Assembly (NCBI RefSeq): GCF_003002065.1
Contig: NZ_PVZG01000005.1
Coordinates: forward strand, 1 to 64,000
Length of the DNA stretch: 64,000 nt
Direction: 5' to 3'
Source of the DNA: Pseudosporangium ferrugineum
Lineage (GTDB): Bacteria; Actinomycetota; Actinomycetes; Mycobacteriales; Micromonosporaceae
Shown piece by piece: positions 24,624 through 31,884 of the stretch. The position numbers were made by a program, and so were the translations under genes. Position 1 is the stretch's first letter; every line of letters starts with the position of its first letter. Under the pieces are notes generated by a model that worked only from the letters and a program-made list of their open reading frames with translations, ran no database searches and had not been told where the DNA came from.

Positions 24624-26540
24624 TCATTCCGGGGCGTCGTGGTGGATGCGGCCGGGGGCGACGCCCAGCTCGTGCAGCGCGGCGCTGGTCGCGGCCAGCA
24701 TCAACGGCGGACCGGCCAGGTACACCTCGTGCTCCGACCACTCCCCGTAGGCGGCCACGGCGTCGGTCACCAGGCCTGACGCGTACGGGCCCGCCTCGCC
24801 CTCGGAGATCACCGGCACCACCGTGACCCGGCGCGCCGCCTGCGCGATCGCCGCGATCTCCTCGATGTCGTAGAGCTCGGCCAGCGTCCGCACGCCCCAG
24901 AACAGCACGGCGGAGCGCGGATCGCCGGTCTCGGCCAGCTCCCGCAGGATCGCCTTGAGCGGGGCCACGCCGGTGTCCCCGGCGATCAGCAGCAGGTCGC
25001 GCCCCGAGGCGGGCAGGGTCATCGCCCCCTCGGCCCGCGAGATGCGCACCTTGTCGCCGACCGCCGTCCGGTGCACCAGCGTGCCGCTCACCCCGGTCAG
25101 CGTCTTCGCCCGCACGTGCAGCTCGATCACGTTGTCCCGGCGCGGCGCCCCGGCCAGCGAGTACGGCCGCCACACCCCCGGCAGCCCGGGCACCTCGATG
25201 CGCGCGTACTGCCCCGGCACGTACGGCATCGGCAGGTACGGGCGCAGCCGCACGACGGCCAGATCGTCCCGGCGCCGCTCGTGCGCCACGACCACGGCGG
25301 TCCAGGTCACCGGGTCGTACGCGGCCGCCACCATGCCGTGCGCGATCCACTCGTACGCGTGCTGCCACGTCGACCGCCACGCCTGGTCGAAATCCTGCCG
25401 CCACCCGTTCGCGGCCAGGCCGGCCCGCATCGCCTCGGCCAGCGCCGCCCCGGTCAGCTGCAACTGCTGCGGTGCCACCCCGCACTCGGCCAGCGCGGCG
25501 CCGAGCCGCCCGAACCCGGCCACCAGGGCCGGCGGCCGGTCGATGGTGTGCACCAGCCAGGTCAGGCCCTCAGCCAACTGCTCGGCCTGCGCGGCGGCGT
25601 CGCCCGGGATCGTCGCGAACAGGCCCGGTTCCGCCTGGACGAGCGCGGCCCGCAGCCGTACGGCGACCTCCTGCGGCCCCCCGGCCATCGACAGGCTGTT
25701 GCCGAGCAGCCGCCGGATCTCCTGCAACGCGGCGTCGTCGGCCGGGTCCATGCCGTCGACCGGCGCGGGCGGCACCGGCGGACGCACCGGCGGGGCCGGG
25801 GTGACCGGCTGGATCGGGTCGCTGGGCCACGGCGGGCCGACGAGCCGCGGGCCGACGAGGCCGGGGATGACGGGGACCGGATCCGTCGACGACCCCGGGT
25901 GGCGCCCGCCCCAGGGACCCGGTCCCGGCGGGTACGGGATCACCGGGGGGCGGATCGGGACGTCGCGGCGGACGGCCGGGGAGTCGGCCTGCGCCCGCGC
26001 CGGCACTCCCCGGGGGTAGGAAGGGGCGTTCGTCGCCGGCGGAGCGCTCCGGGGCGGCGGTGTGGCAGCCGGCTTCGGCACGACGGCCGGGCTGCCGAAC
26101 GCCTCCGGGAGCAGGTCCATGAGGCGGCCCGGGTGCAGGTCCGCGGGCAGGGCGGGCTCCGGCTGGGGCGCCGGAAGCTCGCGGGCGGGGGGCGCCGGCG
26201 GCAGGGCCGGGCGGGCCGGCGGGGGCAACACCTCCGGGCGGGTGGCGTCCTGCTCGCGCTTCGCGGGCCAGTCCGGGTGCAGGAGCGCTTCGGGGTGCAC
26301 GGCCGCGTCCGGGCCTTTCCCGCCGCTTCCGCCGCCCGCTGCCGCGTCGCCGCTCCTGGCCGCTGCGTCACCGCTCGTGGGCGCTGCGTCACCGCTCGTG
26401 GGCGCCGCGTCGCCGCTCAGGGCTGCCGCGGTGTCGGCCTCGCCGGCGGCCACCGCCTCCGGGGCGGCCGCGCGCAGGCGCATCGCGCGCAGCAACGCCA
26501 GCATGTGGGGGTCAGACCCGGATCCGGAAGACACCAGCAC
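24624..26540 (-). CDS. Flavohaemoglobin-like globin/FNR protein lacking the proximal His, with Pro-rich N-terminus
   Basis: This is a 638-residue protein (GTG 26540; ATG 26504 is an alternative). Residues 1-255 are low complexity, with four SGDAA repeats and many proline runs. Residues 265-400 form a globin fold like that of flavohaemoglobins. An FAD-binding FNR domain follows (RPYSLAG), then an NAD domain (GDTGVAPLKAIL, VYLAGPPLMLAA). Where relatives read LGRxH--xGV with the haem-ligating F8 His, this protein reads LGAALAECGV, so Leu replaces the His. Haem binding is therefore doubtful, while the reductase motifs look intact. Related proteins serve NO detoxification or electron transfer. It is convergent and stop-to-stop with murL. 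Confidence 0.8.
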   Translation of the reverse strand: MLVSSGSGSDPHMLALLRAMRLRAAAPEAVAAGEADTAAALSGDAAPTSGDAAPTSGDAAARSGDAAAGGGSGGKGPDAAVHPEALLHPDWPAKREQDATRPEVLPPPARPALPPAPPARELPAPQPEPALPADLHPGRLMDLLPEAFGSPAVVPKPAATPPPRSAPPATNAPSYPRGVPARAQADSPAVRRDVPIRPPVIPYPPGPGPWGGRHPGSSTDPVPVIPGLVGPRLVGPPWPSDPIQPVTPAPPVRPPVPPAPVDGMDPADDAALQEIRRLLGNSLSMAGGPQEVAVRLRAALVQAEPGLFATIPGDAAAQAEQLAEGLTWLVHTIDRPPALVAGFGRLGAALAECGVAPQQLQLTGAALAEAMRAGLAANGWRQDFDQAWRSTWQHAYEWIAHGMVAAAYDPVTWTAVVVAHERRRDDLAVVRLRPYLPMPYVPGQYARIEVPGLPGVWRPYSLAGAPRRDNVIELHVRAKTLTGVSGTLVHRTAVGDKVRISRAEGAMTLPASGRDLLLIAGDTGVAPLKAILRELAETGDPRSAVLFWGVRTLAELYDIEEIAAIAQAARRVTVVPVISEGEAGPYASGLVTDAVAAYGEWSEHEVYLAGPPLMLAATSAALHELGVAPGRIHHDAPE

Positions 26541-26698
26541 ACCCCCGACCGCCGACGACCCGTACCGTACAACCGTACTGCCGCCGGGGCCGATCCGCCG
26601 CCGCTACCCCTTCGCCGTTCGGCCCTCCCGGGCGCCCGGGTCGTCGTACCCGGGTGGCATGCTCGTTCCCGCACGCCCGACGAGCGGAGGAGGTTCGC
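26541..26698. promoter_or_regulatory. Divergent spacer upstream of the globin-reductase and DHFR remnant
   Basis: The GTACGG motif is repeated near 26565-26580, where the leftward promoter would lie. GGAGGAGG at 26686-26693 is a strong ribosome-binding site for the rightward ATG 26699. Nothing else is visible. Confidence 0.3.
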
Positions 26699-26824
26699 AT
26701 GGGCAAGGTGGTCGCCGACATCTCGGTGTCGCCCGACGGTTTCGTGACCGGGCCCGGCGCCGGACCCGCCCGGCTCGGCGGACGCGTGACCTTCGTGGCC
26801 TCACCTACCGGGTGGACCGAGTGA
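26699..26824 (+). pseudogene. Dihydrofolate reductase-like (RibD C-terminal domain) remnant
   Basis: A strong Shine-Dalgarno sequence (GGAGGAGG) precedes ATG 26699 and 41 codons. The peptide begins MGKVVADISVSPDGFVTGP, the N-terminus of DHFR-like proteins of the RibD C-terminal family (normally about 190 residues). It then jumps to RVTFVAS, which resembles a segment from the family's C-terminal half, before stopping at TGA 26822-26824. An internal deletion is the simplest explanation. The stop overlaps the GTG start of the downstream methyltransferase, so the remnant may now serve as a translated leader that delivers ribosomes to it. Confidence 0.6.
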
Positions 26825-27627
26825 CCGACGTACACCTGATCACCGACCCGGGCGATGAACGGCTCGGCGACTACCGCGCCCTCACCGACCTGGAGCTGCG
26901 CACCCGGTGGGAGCCGCCCAACGGCCTCTTCATCGCCGAGGGCGAGCTGGTCCTGCGCCGCGCCCGCCGCGCCGGCTACCGGCCCCGGTCCTACCTGATC
27001 GACGCCAAACGCGCCGGGCAGCTCGACGACCTCGACGACGCGCCGGTCTACGCCGCGACCCCCGAGGTGCTCGAACGCGCCACCGGCTTCCACGTCCACC
27101 GCGGCGTCCTGGCCTCGTTCCACCGCCTGCCCCTGCGCGACGCCGCCGACGTGATGGCGAGCGCCCGCCGCATCGCCATCCTCGAGGACGTCAACAACCA
27201 CACCAACATCGGCGCCGTCTTCCGCGGCGCGGCGGCCCTCGGCATCGACGCCGTCCTGCTGTCACCCACCTGCGCGGACCCGCTCTACCGCCGCAGCGTA
27301 CGGGTGAGCATGGGCGAGGTGTTCGCCGTACCGTACGCCCGCCTCGAGCCCTGGCCGGACGGCCTGGACCTGGTCCGCGAGGCCGGCTTCACGGTCCTCG
27401 CCCTGACCCCCGCCGCCGGCGCCCTCCCGATGCAACGCCTCGACGCCACCCAGCGCAAGCGCCCGGCCCTCCTCCTCGGCGCCGAGGGCCCGGGCCTCTC
27501 CCGCCACGCCCTGGCGGCTAGCGACACCCCGGTACGGTTACCCATGCGCCGCGGCGTCGACTCCCTCAACGTGGCGGCCGCGGCAGCGGTCGCCTTCTGG
27601 GAACTGGGCCGCGACGACGACCTGTGA
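26821..27627 (+). CDS. TrmH/SpoU-family RNA 2'-O-methyltransferase
   Basis: The 268-residue protein has an N-terminal L30e-like substrate-binding region (PNGLFIAEGELVLRRARR) and a SPOUT domain. The three SpoU motifs are AILEDVNNHTNIGAVFRGAA (motif 1, N and R), LLLGAEGPGLS (motif 2) and RLPMRRGVDSLNVAAAAAVA (motif 3). It would use SAM, bound in a trefoil knot, to methylate a ribose in rRNA or tRNA; the site is not predictable. GTG 26821 overlaps the stop of the decayed leader (GTGA). The frame stays open further upstream, but that extension has no family match. Confidence 0.87.
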   Translation: MTDVHLITDPGDERLGDYRALTDLELRTRWEPPNGLFIAEGELVLRRARRAGYRPRSYLIDAKRAGQLDDLDDAPVYAATPEVLERATGFHVHRGVLASFHRLPLRDAADVMASARRIAILEDVNNHTNIGAVFRGAAALGIDAVLLSPTCADPLYRRSVRVSMGEVFAVPYARLEPWPDGLDLVREAGFTVLALTPAAGALPMQRLDATQRKRPALLLGAEGPGLSRHALAASDTPVRLPMRRGVDSLNVAAAAAVAFWELGRDDDL

Positions 27628-27947
27628 CCCCCGACGCGACGGATGACGACCAGCCCGATGCCCCCTCCCGCCAGCCGCGACGACCGGCCCGCTCCCCTGC
27701 CACCCGAGCGGGGCGGGGCCGGGGCCGTCCTGACCCGGCAGGTCCGGTGCTGCCAGGCCCCGGCCGACCCTCCGCCGGGCGGAGTCCGGCAGCTCCGGCC
27801 CCGCCAGGCCCCGACGGATCCTCCTCTGGGCGGAGTCCGGCAGCTCCGGCCCCGCCAGGCCCTGGAGGACCGCCGCCGGGCGGAGTCCGGCGGTTCCCAC
27901 GCTCCTCGGCACTCCGGGCGGGCGACCGCCCAGTTAGGACGCGATGA
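27624..27947 (+). CDS. Low-complexity Pro/Gly/Arg-rich ORF coupled to both neighbours (uncertain)
   Basis: A 107-codon frame starts at GTG 27624 inside the methyltransferase stop (GTGA) and ends at TGA 27945-27947 inside the GNAT start (ATGA). It contains two copies of SGRSPAAPAPPGPDGS-like 17-residue units, encoded by the tandem repeats below. The exact coupling at both ends argues for translation. The low complexity, the lack of a recognisable family and equally open frames on the other strand argue for a repeat-driven artefact. No function is proposed. Confidence 0.3.
   Translation: MTPDATDDDQPDAPSRQPRRPARSPATRAGRGRGRPDPAGPVLPGPGRPSAGRSPAAPAPPGPDGSSSGRSPAAPAPPGPGGPPPGGVRRFPRSSALRAGDRPVRTR
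27728..27900. repeat. Tandem repeat, about 51-bp period, 3+ imperfect copies
   Basis: The core GGAGTCCGGCAGCTCCGGCC recurs at about 27781 and 27832, and a shortened copy starts at 27882 (spacings 51 and 50 bases). A diverged earlier copy begins near 27728. Each unit contains CCGCCAGGCCC. The array fills the gap between the methyltransferase and acetyltransferase genes. Confidence 0.75.
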
Positions 27948-28477
27948 TCATCTCTGAGCTGAAGACGGCACGGCTGCTGCTGCGCCAGTGGCGTGCCGAC
28001 GACGTCATGCCGTGGGCGGCGATGAACGCCGACCCCCTGGTCCGCGAGCACTTCCCCGAGATCCTCACGTACGACCAGAGCGCCGGGTCGGTCGACGCGT
28101 TCCGGTCCGAGCTGGAGCGGCGCGGGTGGGGCTGGTGGGCCCTCGAGCTCGCGGCGACCGGCGAGTTCATCGGCATGGCCGGCCTCGACCCGGTCGACGA
28201 CGAACTCCCCTTCGGCGGCGTCGAGGTGGGGTGGCGGCTGGCCCGGTCGGCGTGGGGCCACGGCTACGCCACCGAGGCCGGGCACGCGTGTCTCGACTAC
28301 GGCTTCGACGTGCTGAACCTGACGGAGATCCTCGCCATCACGGCGGTGGGCAATCAGCGTTCCCAGGCGGTGATGCACCGGCTCGGCATGACCCGGGACC
28401 CGGCCGACGACTTCGACGACCCCACCGTCCCACCCGGCCCCCTGCGCCGCTCGGTGGTGTACCGCATCAAGCGCTGA
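27944..28477 (+). CDS. GNAT-family N-acetyltransferase (RimJ/RimL type)
   Basis: The 177-residue protein opens with the RimJ/RimL pattern (LKTARLLLRQWRADDVMPW). It has the acetyl-CoA pyrophosphate loop near residues 100-110 (LARSAWGHGYATEAG, Q/RxxGxG/A) and a C-terminal NQRSQAVMHRLGM helix. Such enzymes acetylate N-terminal amino groups of ribosomal proteins, antibiotics or small amines; the acceptor here is unknown. ATG 27944 overlaps the preceding frame's stop (ATGA). A tandem-repeat array begins directly at its stop codon. Confidence 0.87.
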   Translation: MIISELKTARLLLRQWRADDVMPWAAMNADPLVREHFPEILTYDQSAGSVDAFRSELERRGWGWWALELAATGEFIGMAGLDPVDDELPFGGVEVGWRLARSAWGHGYATEAGHACLDYGFDVLNLTEILAITAVGNQRSQAVMHRLGMTRDPADDFDDPTVPPGPLRRSVVYRIKR

Positions 28478-28705
28478 CCGCGCTCACGCCGCCGTGGAAC
28501 ACCGGATCAGGCGCGGACCGGGCTCACAACCGCCGGGGTGCACCGGATCAGGCGCGGGCCGGGCTCACGCCGCCGTGGTGTACCGGGTCAGGCGCGACCG
28601 GGCTTACACCGCCGTGGTGTACCGGGTCAGGCGCGGAGGACCGGGCTTACACCGCCGTGGTGCACGGATCGAGCGTTGACCAGGCTCACGTTGCCGGGAT
28701 CAGGC
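28477..28705. repeat. Tandem repeat, 40-44-bp period, about six imperfect copies
   Basis: Units of the form GACCGGGCTCAC-GCCGCCGTGGTGTACC-GGGTCAGGCGCG follow one another from the GNAT stop to the end of the convergent membrane-protein gene, whose last codons lie inside the last unit. Copies differ by point changes and small indels. The array occupies the whole 208-base intergenic space. Confidence 0.75.
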
Positions 28706-29840
28706 GGGAGCCGGTCCAGGCCAGGCCCATGCCGGCCGCCAGCAGGAGCAGCGCACCCACCGTCGGCAGTGGCCGGACCGCGAACGACCCCGCCCCGATC
28801 GACACGGCGGCGAGGATCAGCAGCACGCCGTCGGCCGGGTTGACCAGTTTGGACCGCAGGACGGCCCAGCCCAGCAGAAGCCACCCCACCCCCATGACGG
28901 CCGCGGCGGCGACCGATGCCCGATGGATCTGGGTGGTGGTCAACCCGAGGTTCGGCAGCCCGGCGGCAACGGCCCTCTCCGGCACCTGAGCAACCTCGGT
29001 ACGCGCACCACCCGGCAGCTGGGCCTTCCCGGTCCCGTCGGCGGTCACCCCGGCCTCGGCACCGCCAGCCGCGGCCGGCACCCCCGCCGCCCCGGCACCC
29101 GGCCCACCGCCGATCGCCCCGGCCTCCTCGCCGGCGCCCGGGGCACCGTCGCCCACGGCACTGCCCGCGACAGCGTCTCCCGCAACCGCACCGCCCATGG
29201 CAGGGTCCGCGACAGCACCGCGCGCCAGTGTGCGGGTCCCGGCCGTGTCCTCCGCGGCGGCGCCTCCCTCAGCCGAGCCGCCGAGGACCGAGCCGGCGGC
29301 GGCCGAGCCGGCGCCGTTCGAGCCCGCACCGGTCGAGCCCGCGCCGTTCGGGCCTGCGCCGTTCAGGCCCGCACCGGTCGAGCCCGCGCCGTTCGAGCCT
29401 CCCGTGGCAGGGTCGCCGGAGGCGCTGGTCGGGCGGCCGGTGATCGTGTCGCCGCCGGGCAGGGCCAGGAGGGGCAACCACAGCAGCGCGCCCGCCAGGC
29501 CGATCAGGAGGCCTGCGACGGCCGGGCGGCGGGTGCGGGAGCCCGCCAGCAGGCCCGCGAGCGCGATCATCGCGATGGTGCAGAGCCAGCCCGCCGTGAT
29601 CTCCACCAGGAGCTGGCCGGCGGGGGTGGGCACGCCCAGGGTGGACCAGCCGTAGAGGGCGGCTCCGGCGGGCAGGGCCCAGAGGGCGGTGCGGGCGTAG
29701 CGGCGTACGGACCAGATCCAGACGGCCTCGCGGACCGGGAGCAGGTGGTCGTCGGCTGTTCCCTGGCTGGGGGCGCCGACCCAGGCCGGGGCGACCCGCA
29801 GCGGGCGGCCGCTGGCCGTCTGGCGCTGACTCATGCTCAT
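28686..29840 (-). CDS. Membrane protein with long Gly/Ala/Asn-rich repeat insert
   Basis: The 384-residue protein has about three hydrophobic helices in residues 45-130, three more in 295-380, and between them a low-complexity stretch of about 165 residues. The insert contains NGAG/TGAG pentads (SNGAGSTGAGLNGAGPNGAG) and is followed by Ala/Gly-rich sequence. It recalls PGRS-like or elastic linkers, here placed between membrane halves. I recognise no family. The repeat DNA is itself a minisatellite, so length may vary between strains. MSMSQ offers two start codons. The C-terminus lies within the neighbouring repeat array. Confidence 0.6.
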   Translation of the reverse strand: MSMSQRQTASGRPLRVAPAWVGAPSQGTADDHLLPVREAVWIWSVRRYARTALWALPAGAALYGWSTLGVPTPAGQLLVEITAGWLCTIAMIALAGLLAGSRTRRPAVAGLLIGLAGALLWLPLLALPGGDTITGRPTSASGDPATGGSNGAGSTGAGLNGAGPNGAGSTGAGSNGAGSAAAGSVLGGSAEGGAAAEDTAGTRTLARGAVADPAMGGAVAGDAVAGSAVGDGAPGAGEEAGAIGGGPGAGAAGVPAAAGGAEAGVTADGTGKAQLPGGARTEVAQVPERAVAAGLPNLGLTTTQIHRASVAAAAVMGVGWLLLGWAVLRSKLVNPADGVLLILAAVSIGAGSFAVRPLPTVGALLLLAAGMGLAWTGSRLIPAT

Positions 29841-30217
29841 GGCTCCGCCTTGGTGGGCTCAAGCCGAGCGGCCGGGGGCACCGGTCGGGAATCCTCCGAC
29901 CACCATGGCAAAGAACCGCCGGAATGTGCGGCATTTCACGCAATTCGCTACGATCCCGCACCCGCGAAGGCAGATGCGCACGCCAAGCGAGCACGGCGGG
30001 CAGTGGGCGAGCAAGCCGATCCCGCACCCGCGAAGGCCGGGGCGCACGCCGAGCGGGCACGGCGGGCAGTGGGTGAGCAGGCCGATCCCGGCACCGGCGA
30101 GCAGGCCGCCGGAGCAGAGACGAAGCAAAACGCCGAAGGGAAAGGGGGGCGGGCATGGGGGCGGGGCGACCTGGCAGGCCGCCCCGCGGGTGCGTGCAGT
30201 TTCGGCGTACCGGAGGG
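29841..30217. repeat. 377-bp gap holding a 66-bp tandem repeat (2.4 copies)
   Basis: CGATCCCGCACCCGCGAAGG begins units at 29951, 30017 and (degenerate) 30083, an exact 66-base period. Because 66 is divisible by three, all frames stay open through it. The minus-strand frame would encode Cys-rich repeats such as GIGLLAHCPPCSLGVR, but only from a TTG start without a ribosome site, so I do not call a gene. The rest of the gap shows nothing else. It probably also holds the promoter for the leftward membrane protein. Confidence 0.7.
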
Positions 30218-31333
30218 TCAGGCTCTTTCCGGCTCGCCGGCGCCGTTGTAGTCGGCCGCGCCCAGGGCCGCCGACGGCGGGATGCTTTCCGGGGCCGGCA
30301 GGCCCTTCGGGGCGTTGTCGCCCGAGGCCTGGGCCTCGGCCTGGCGGACCTGGGCGTTGACCGCCGCGGCCTCGTCCGCCGCCGCCTGGGCCGCCTGGGC
30401 CGCCTCGCGTTCCACGGCGCCGGAGTCGACCGCCTCGGTGGGCTTGTCGCCGACCATGCTGCCGAGGCCGCCCAGCGCGCCGCCGAGACCCTCGAGGGCC
30501 TTGGTCAGCTCGGTGGGGACGATCCAGACCTTGTTGGCCGAGCCGTTGGCGATCTGCGGGAGGGCCTGGAGGTACTGGTAAGCCAGGACCTTCTGGGACG
30601 GGTTGGCGGTGTGGATGGCGTCGAAGACCGTACGGATGGCCTTGGCCTGGCCTTCCGCCTGGAGGATGCGGGCCTGCCGGTCGCCGTCGGCGCGCAGCAC
30701 CTGGGACTGCTTCTCGCCCTCGGCGGTGAGGATCGCCGCCTGCTTGTGGCCCTCGGCGTTGAGGATCGTGGCGCGGCGTTCGCGTTCGGCGCGCATCTGC
30801 TTCTCCATGGAGTCGCGGATGCTGGGCGGCGGCTCGATCGCCTTGATCTCGACGCGGGTGACCTTGATGCCCCAGCGGCCGGTGGTCTCGTCGAGGACGC
30901 TGGAGAGGTGCCGGTTGATCTCCTCGCGGCTGGTCAGCGCGCGTTCGAGGTCGAGGGAGCCGATCACGTTGCGCAGCGTGGTGACCGTCAGCTGCTCGAT
31001 CGCCTGGAGGAAGTTCGAGATCTCGTACGTGGCGCGTACCGGATCGACGACCTTGAAGTAGAGGACCGTGTCGATGCTCACCACGAGGTTGTCGGACGTG
31101 ATCACGGGCTGCGGCGGGAAGCTGACGACCTGCTCGCGCATGTCGACCTTGGTGCGGACCGCGTCGACGAAGGGGACCAGCAGGTTGAGGCCCGGCGACA
31201 GGGTGCGCTTGTACTTACCGAGCCGTTCGACCACGTCCATCCGCTGCTGCGGGACGATGCGGACGGAGCGGATAAGGGTGATCACGGCGAAGAGCGCGAT
31301 CACGAAGATGAGTACACCGATCACGACTTCCAT
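30218..31333 (-). CDS. SPFH/band-7 protein (stomatin/QmcA-like)
   Basis: The 371-residue protein has a single N-terminal membrane helix (residues 4-22) and a prohibitin-type SPFH domain (RIVPQQRMDVVERLGKYKRT to about 190). A long Glu/Arg/Ala helical region follows (RERRATILNAEGHKQAAIL), with an Ala/Gln-rich tail. SPFH proteins oligomerise into rings at membrane microdomains and often guard membrane proteases or fluidity. The NfeD gene lies 10 bases upstream, which is the standard partner arrangement (slipin/NfeD operon). No clear internal oddity. Confidence 0.92.
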   Translation of the reverse strand: MEVVIGVLIFVIALFAVITLIRSVRIVPQQRMDVVERLGKYKRTLSPGLNLLVPFVDAVRTKVDMREQVVSFPPQPVITSDNLVVSIDTVLYFKVVDPVRATYEISNFLQAIEQLTVTTLRNVIGSLDLERALTSREEINRHLSSVLDETTGRWGIKVTRVEIKAIEPPPSIRDSMEKQMRAERERRATILNAEGHKQAAILTAEGEKQSQVLRADGDRQARILQAEGQAKAIRTVFDAIHTANPSQKVLAYQYLQALPQIANGSANKVWIVPTELTKALEGLGGALGGLGSMVGDKPTEAVDSGAVEREAAQAAQAAADEAAAVNAQVRQAEAQASGDNAPKGLPAPESIPPSAALGAADYNGAGEPERA

Positions 31334-31343
31334 GGGTGCCTCT

Positions 31344-31832
31344 CTAGAGGTTGGGCATGTCGTCGCGCCACACGATGGCCGTGGCGCCCTTGACCTTGAT
31401 GACCCGGACTCGCTCGCCCGGAAGATATTTCTCGGTCCCGTCGAAGGAGCGCGCCGTCCACAGCTCGCCGTCGATCTTGATCAGCCCGTGGTCGGCGTCG
31501 ACCTCCTCCAGCACGGTGGCCTGGGAGCCCTCGATCGCCTCGATGCCGAAGGGCGTCTCGCCCGTCTCGGCCGCGGACCGCTGGTGGCGCATGATGATCG
31601 GGCGGAGCGCGCCGACGGACAGGCCGGACACCAGGGCGAAGACGATGACCTGAAGCAGCACCGGGGCACCGAGCGCCGCCGCGCCGGCCGCCGCCAGGGC
31701 GCCCGCGGCGAAGAAGATGATGAGGAAGGTCGCGGTGAACGCCTCGCCGATCGCGAGGGCGATGGCGAGGACCAACCAGAGGACGGCTTCCACATACCCG
31801 ATCGTGTCACGTCCGCGCACGTACAGCGACAT
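31344..31832 (-). CDS. NfeD-family membrane protein
   Basis: The product of about 162 residues has an N-terminal hydrophobic region of three or four helices (residues 12-80) and a C-terminal OB-fold domain (IEGSQATVLEEV, then GERVRVIKVKGATAIV), as in short NfeD proteins. These partner with SPFH proteins in membrane microdomains. ATG 31832 is taken as the start; GTG 31793 (VEAVLWLV) is an equally family-like alternative, and neither has a strong Shine-Dalgarno sequence. The frame stays open upstream only because it is antisense to the divergent hydrolase gene. Confidence 0.85.
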   Translation of the reverse strand: MSLYVRGRDTIGYVEAVLWLVLAIALAIGEAFTATFLIIFFAAGALAAAGAAALGAPVLLQVIVFALVSGLSVGALRPIIMRHQRSAAETGETPFGIEAIEGSQATVLEEVDADHGLIKIDGELWTARSFDGTEKYLPGERVRVIKVKGATAIVWRDDMPNL

Positions 31833-31884
31833 CGCGTGGGCATCGGTTCCGGCGTAGCCATATCCGCGTACCGGAGTTAGACCC

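Noticed and set aside
28494..28679. Short plus-strand ORF across the 40-44-bp repeat array
   Set aside because: Its frame exists only because of the repeats; no ribosome site and no family.
28477..28705. Repeat array considered as a CRISPR
   Set aside because: Units follow each other without unique spacers and no cas genes are present.
29859..30128. Cys-rich minus-strand ORF with CPPC repeats
   Set aside because: It starts at TTG without a ribosome site, and its content is explained by a 66-bp tandem repeat. Kept only as an observation.
30155..31393. Plus-strand frame antisense to the SPFH gene
   Set aside because: Asp/Gly/Leu-rich shadow without motifs. The SPFH-NfeD operon is unambiguous.
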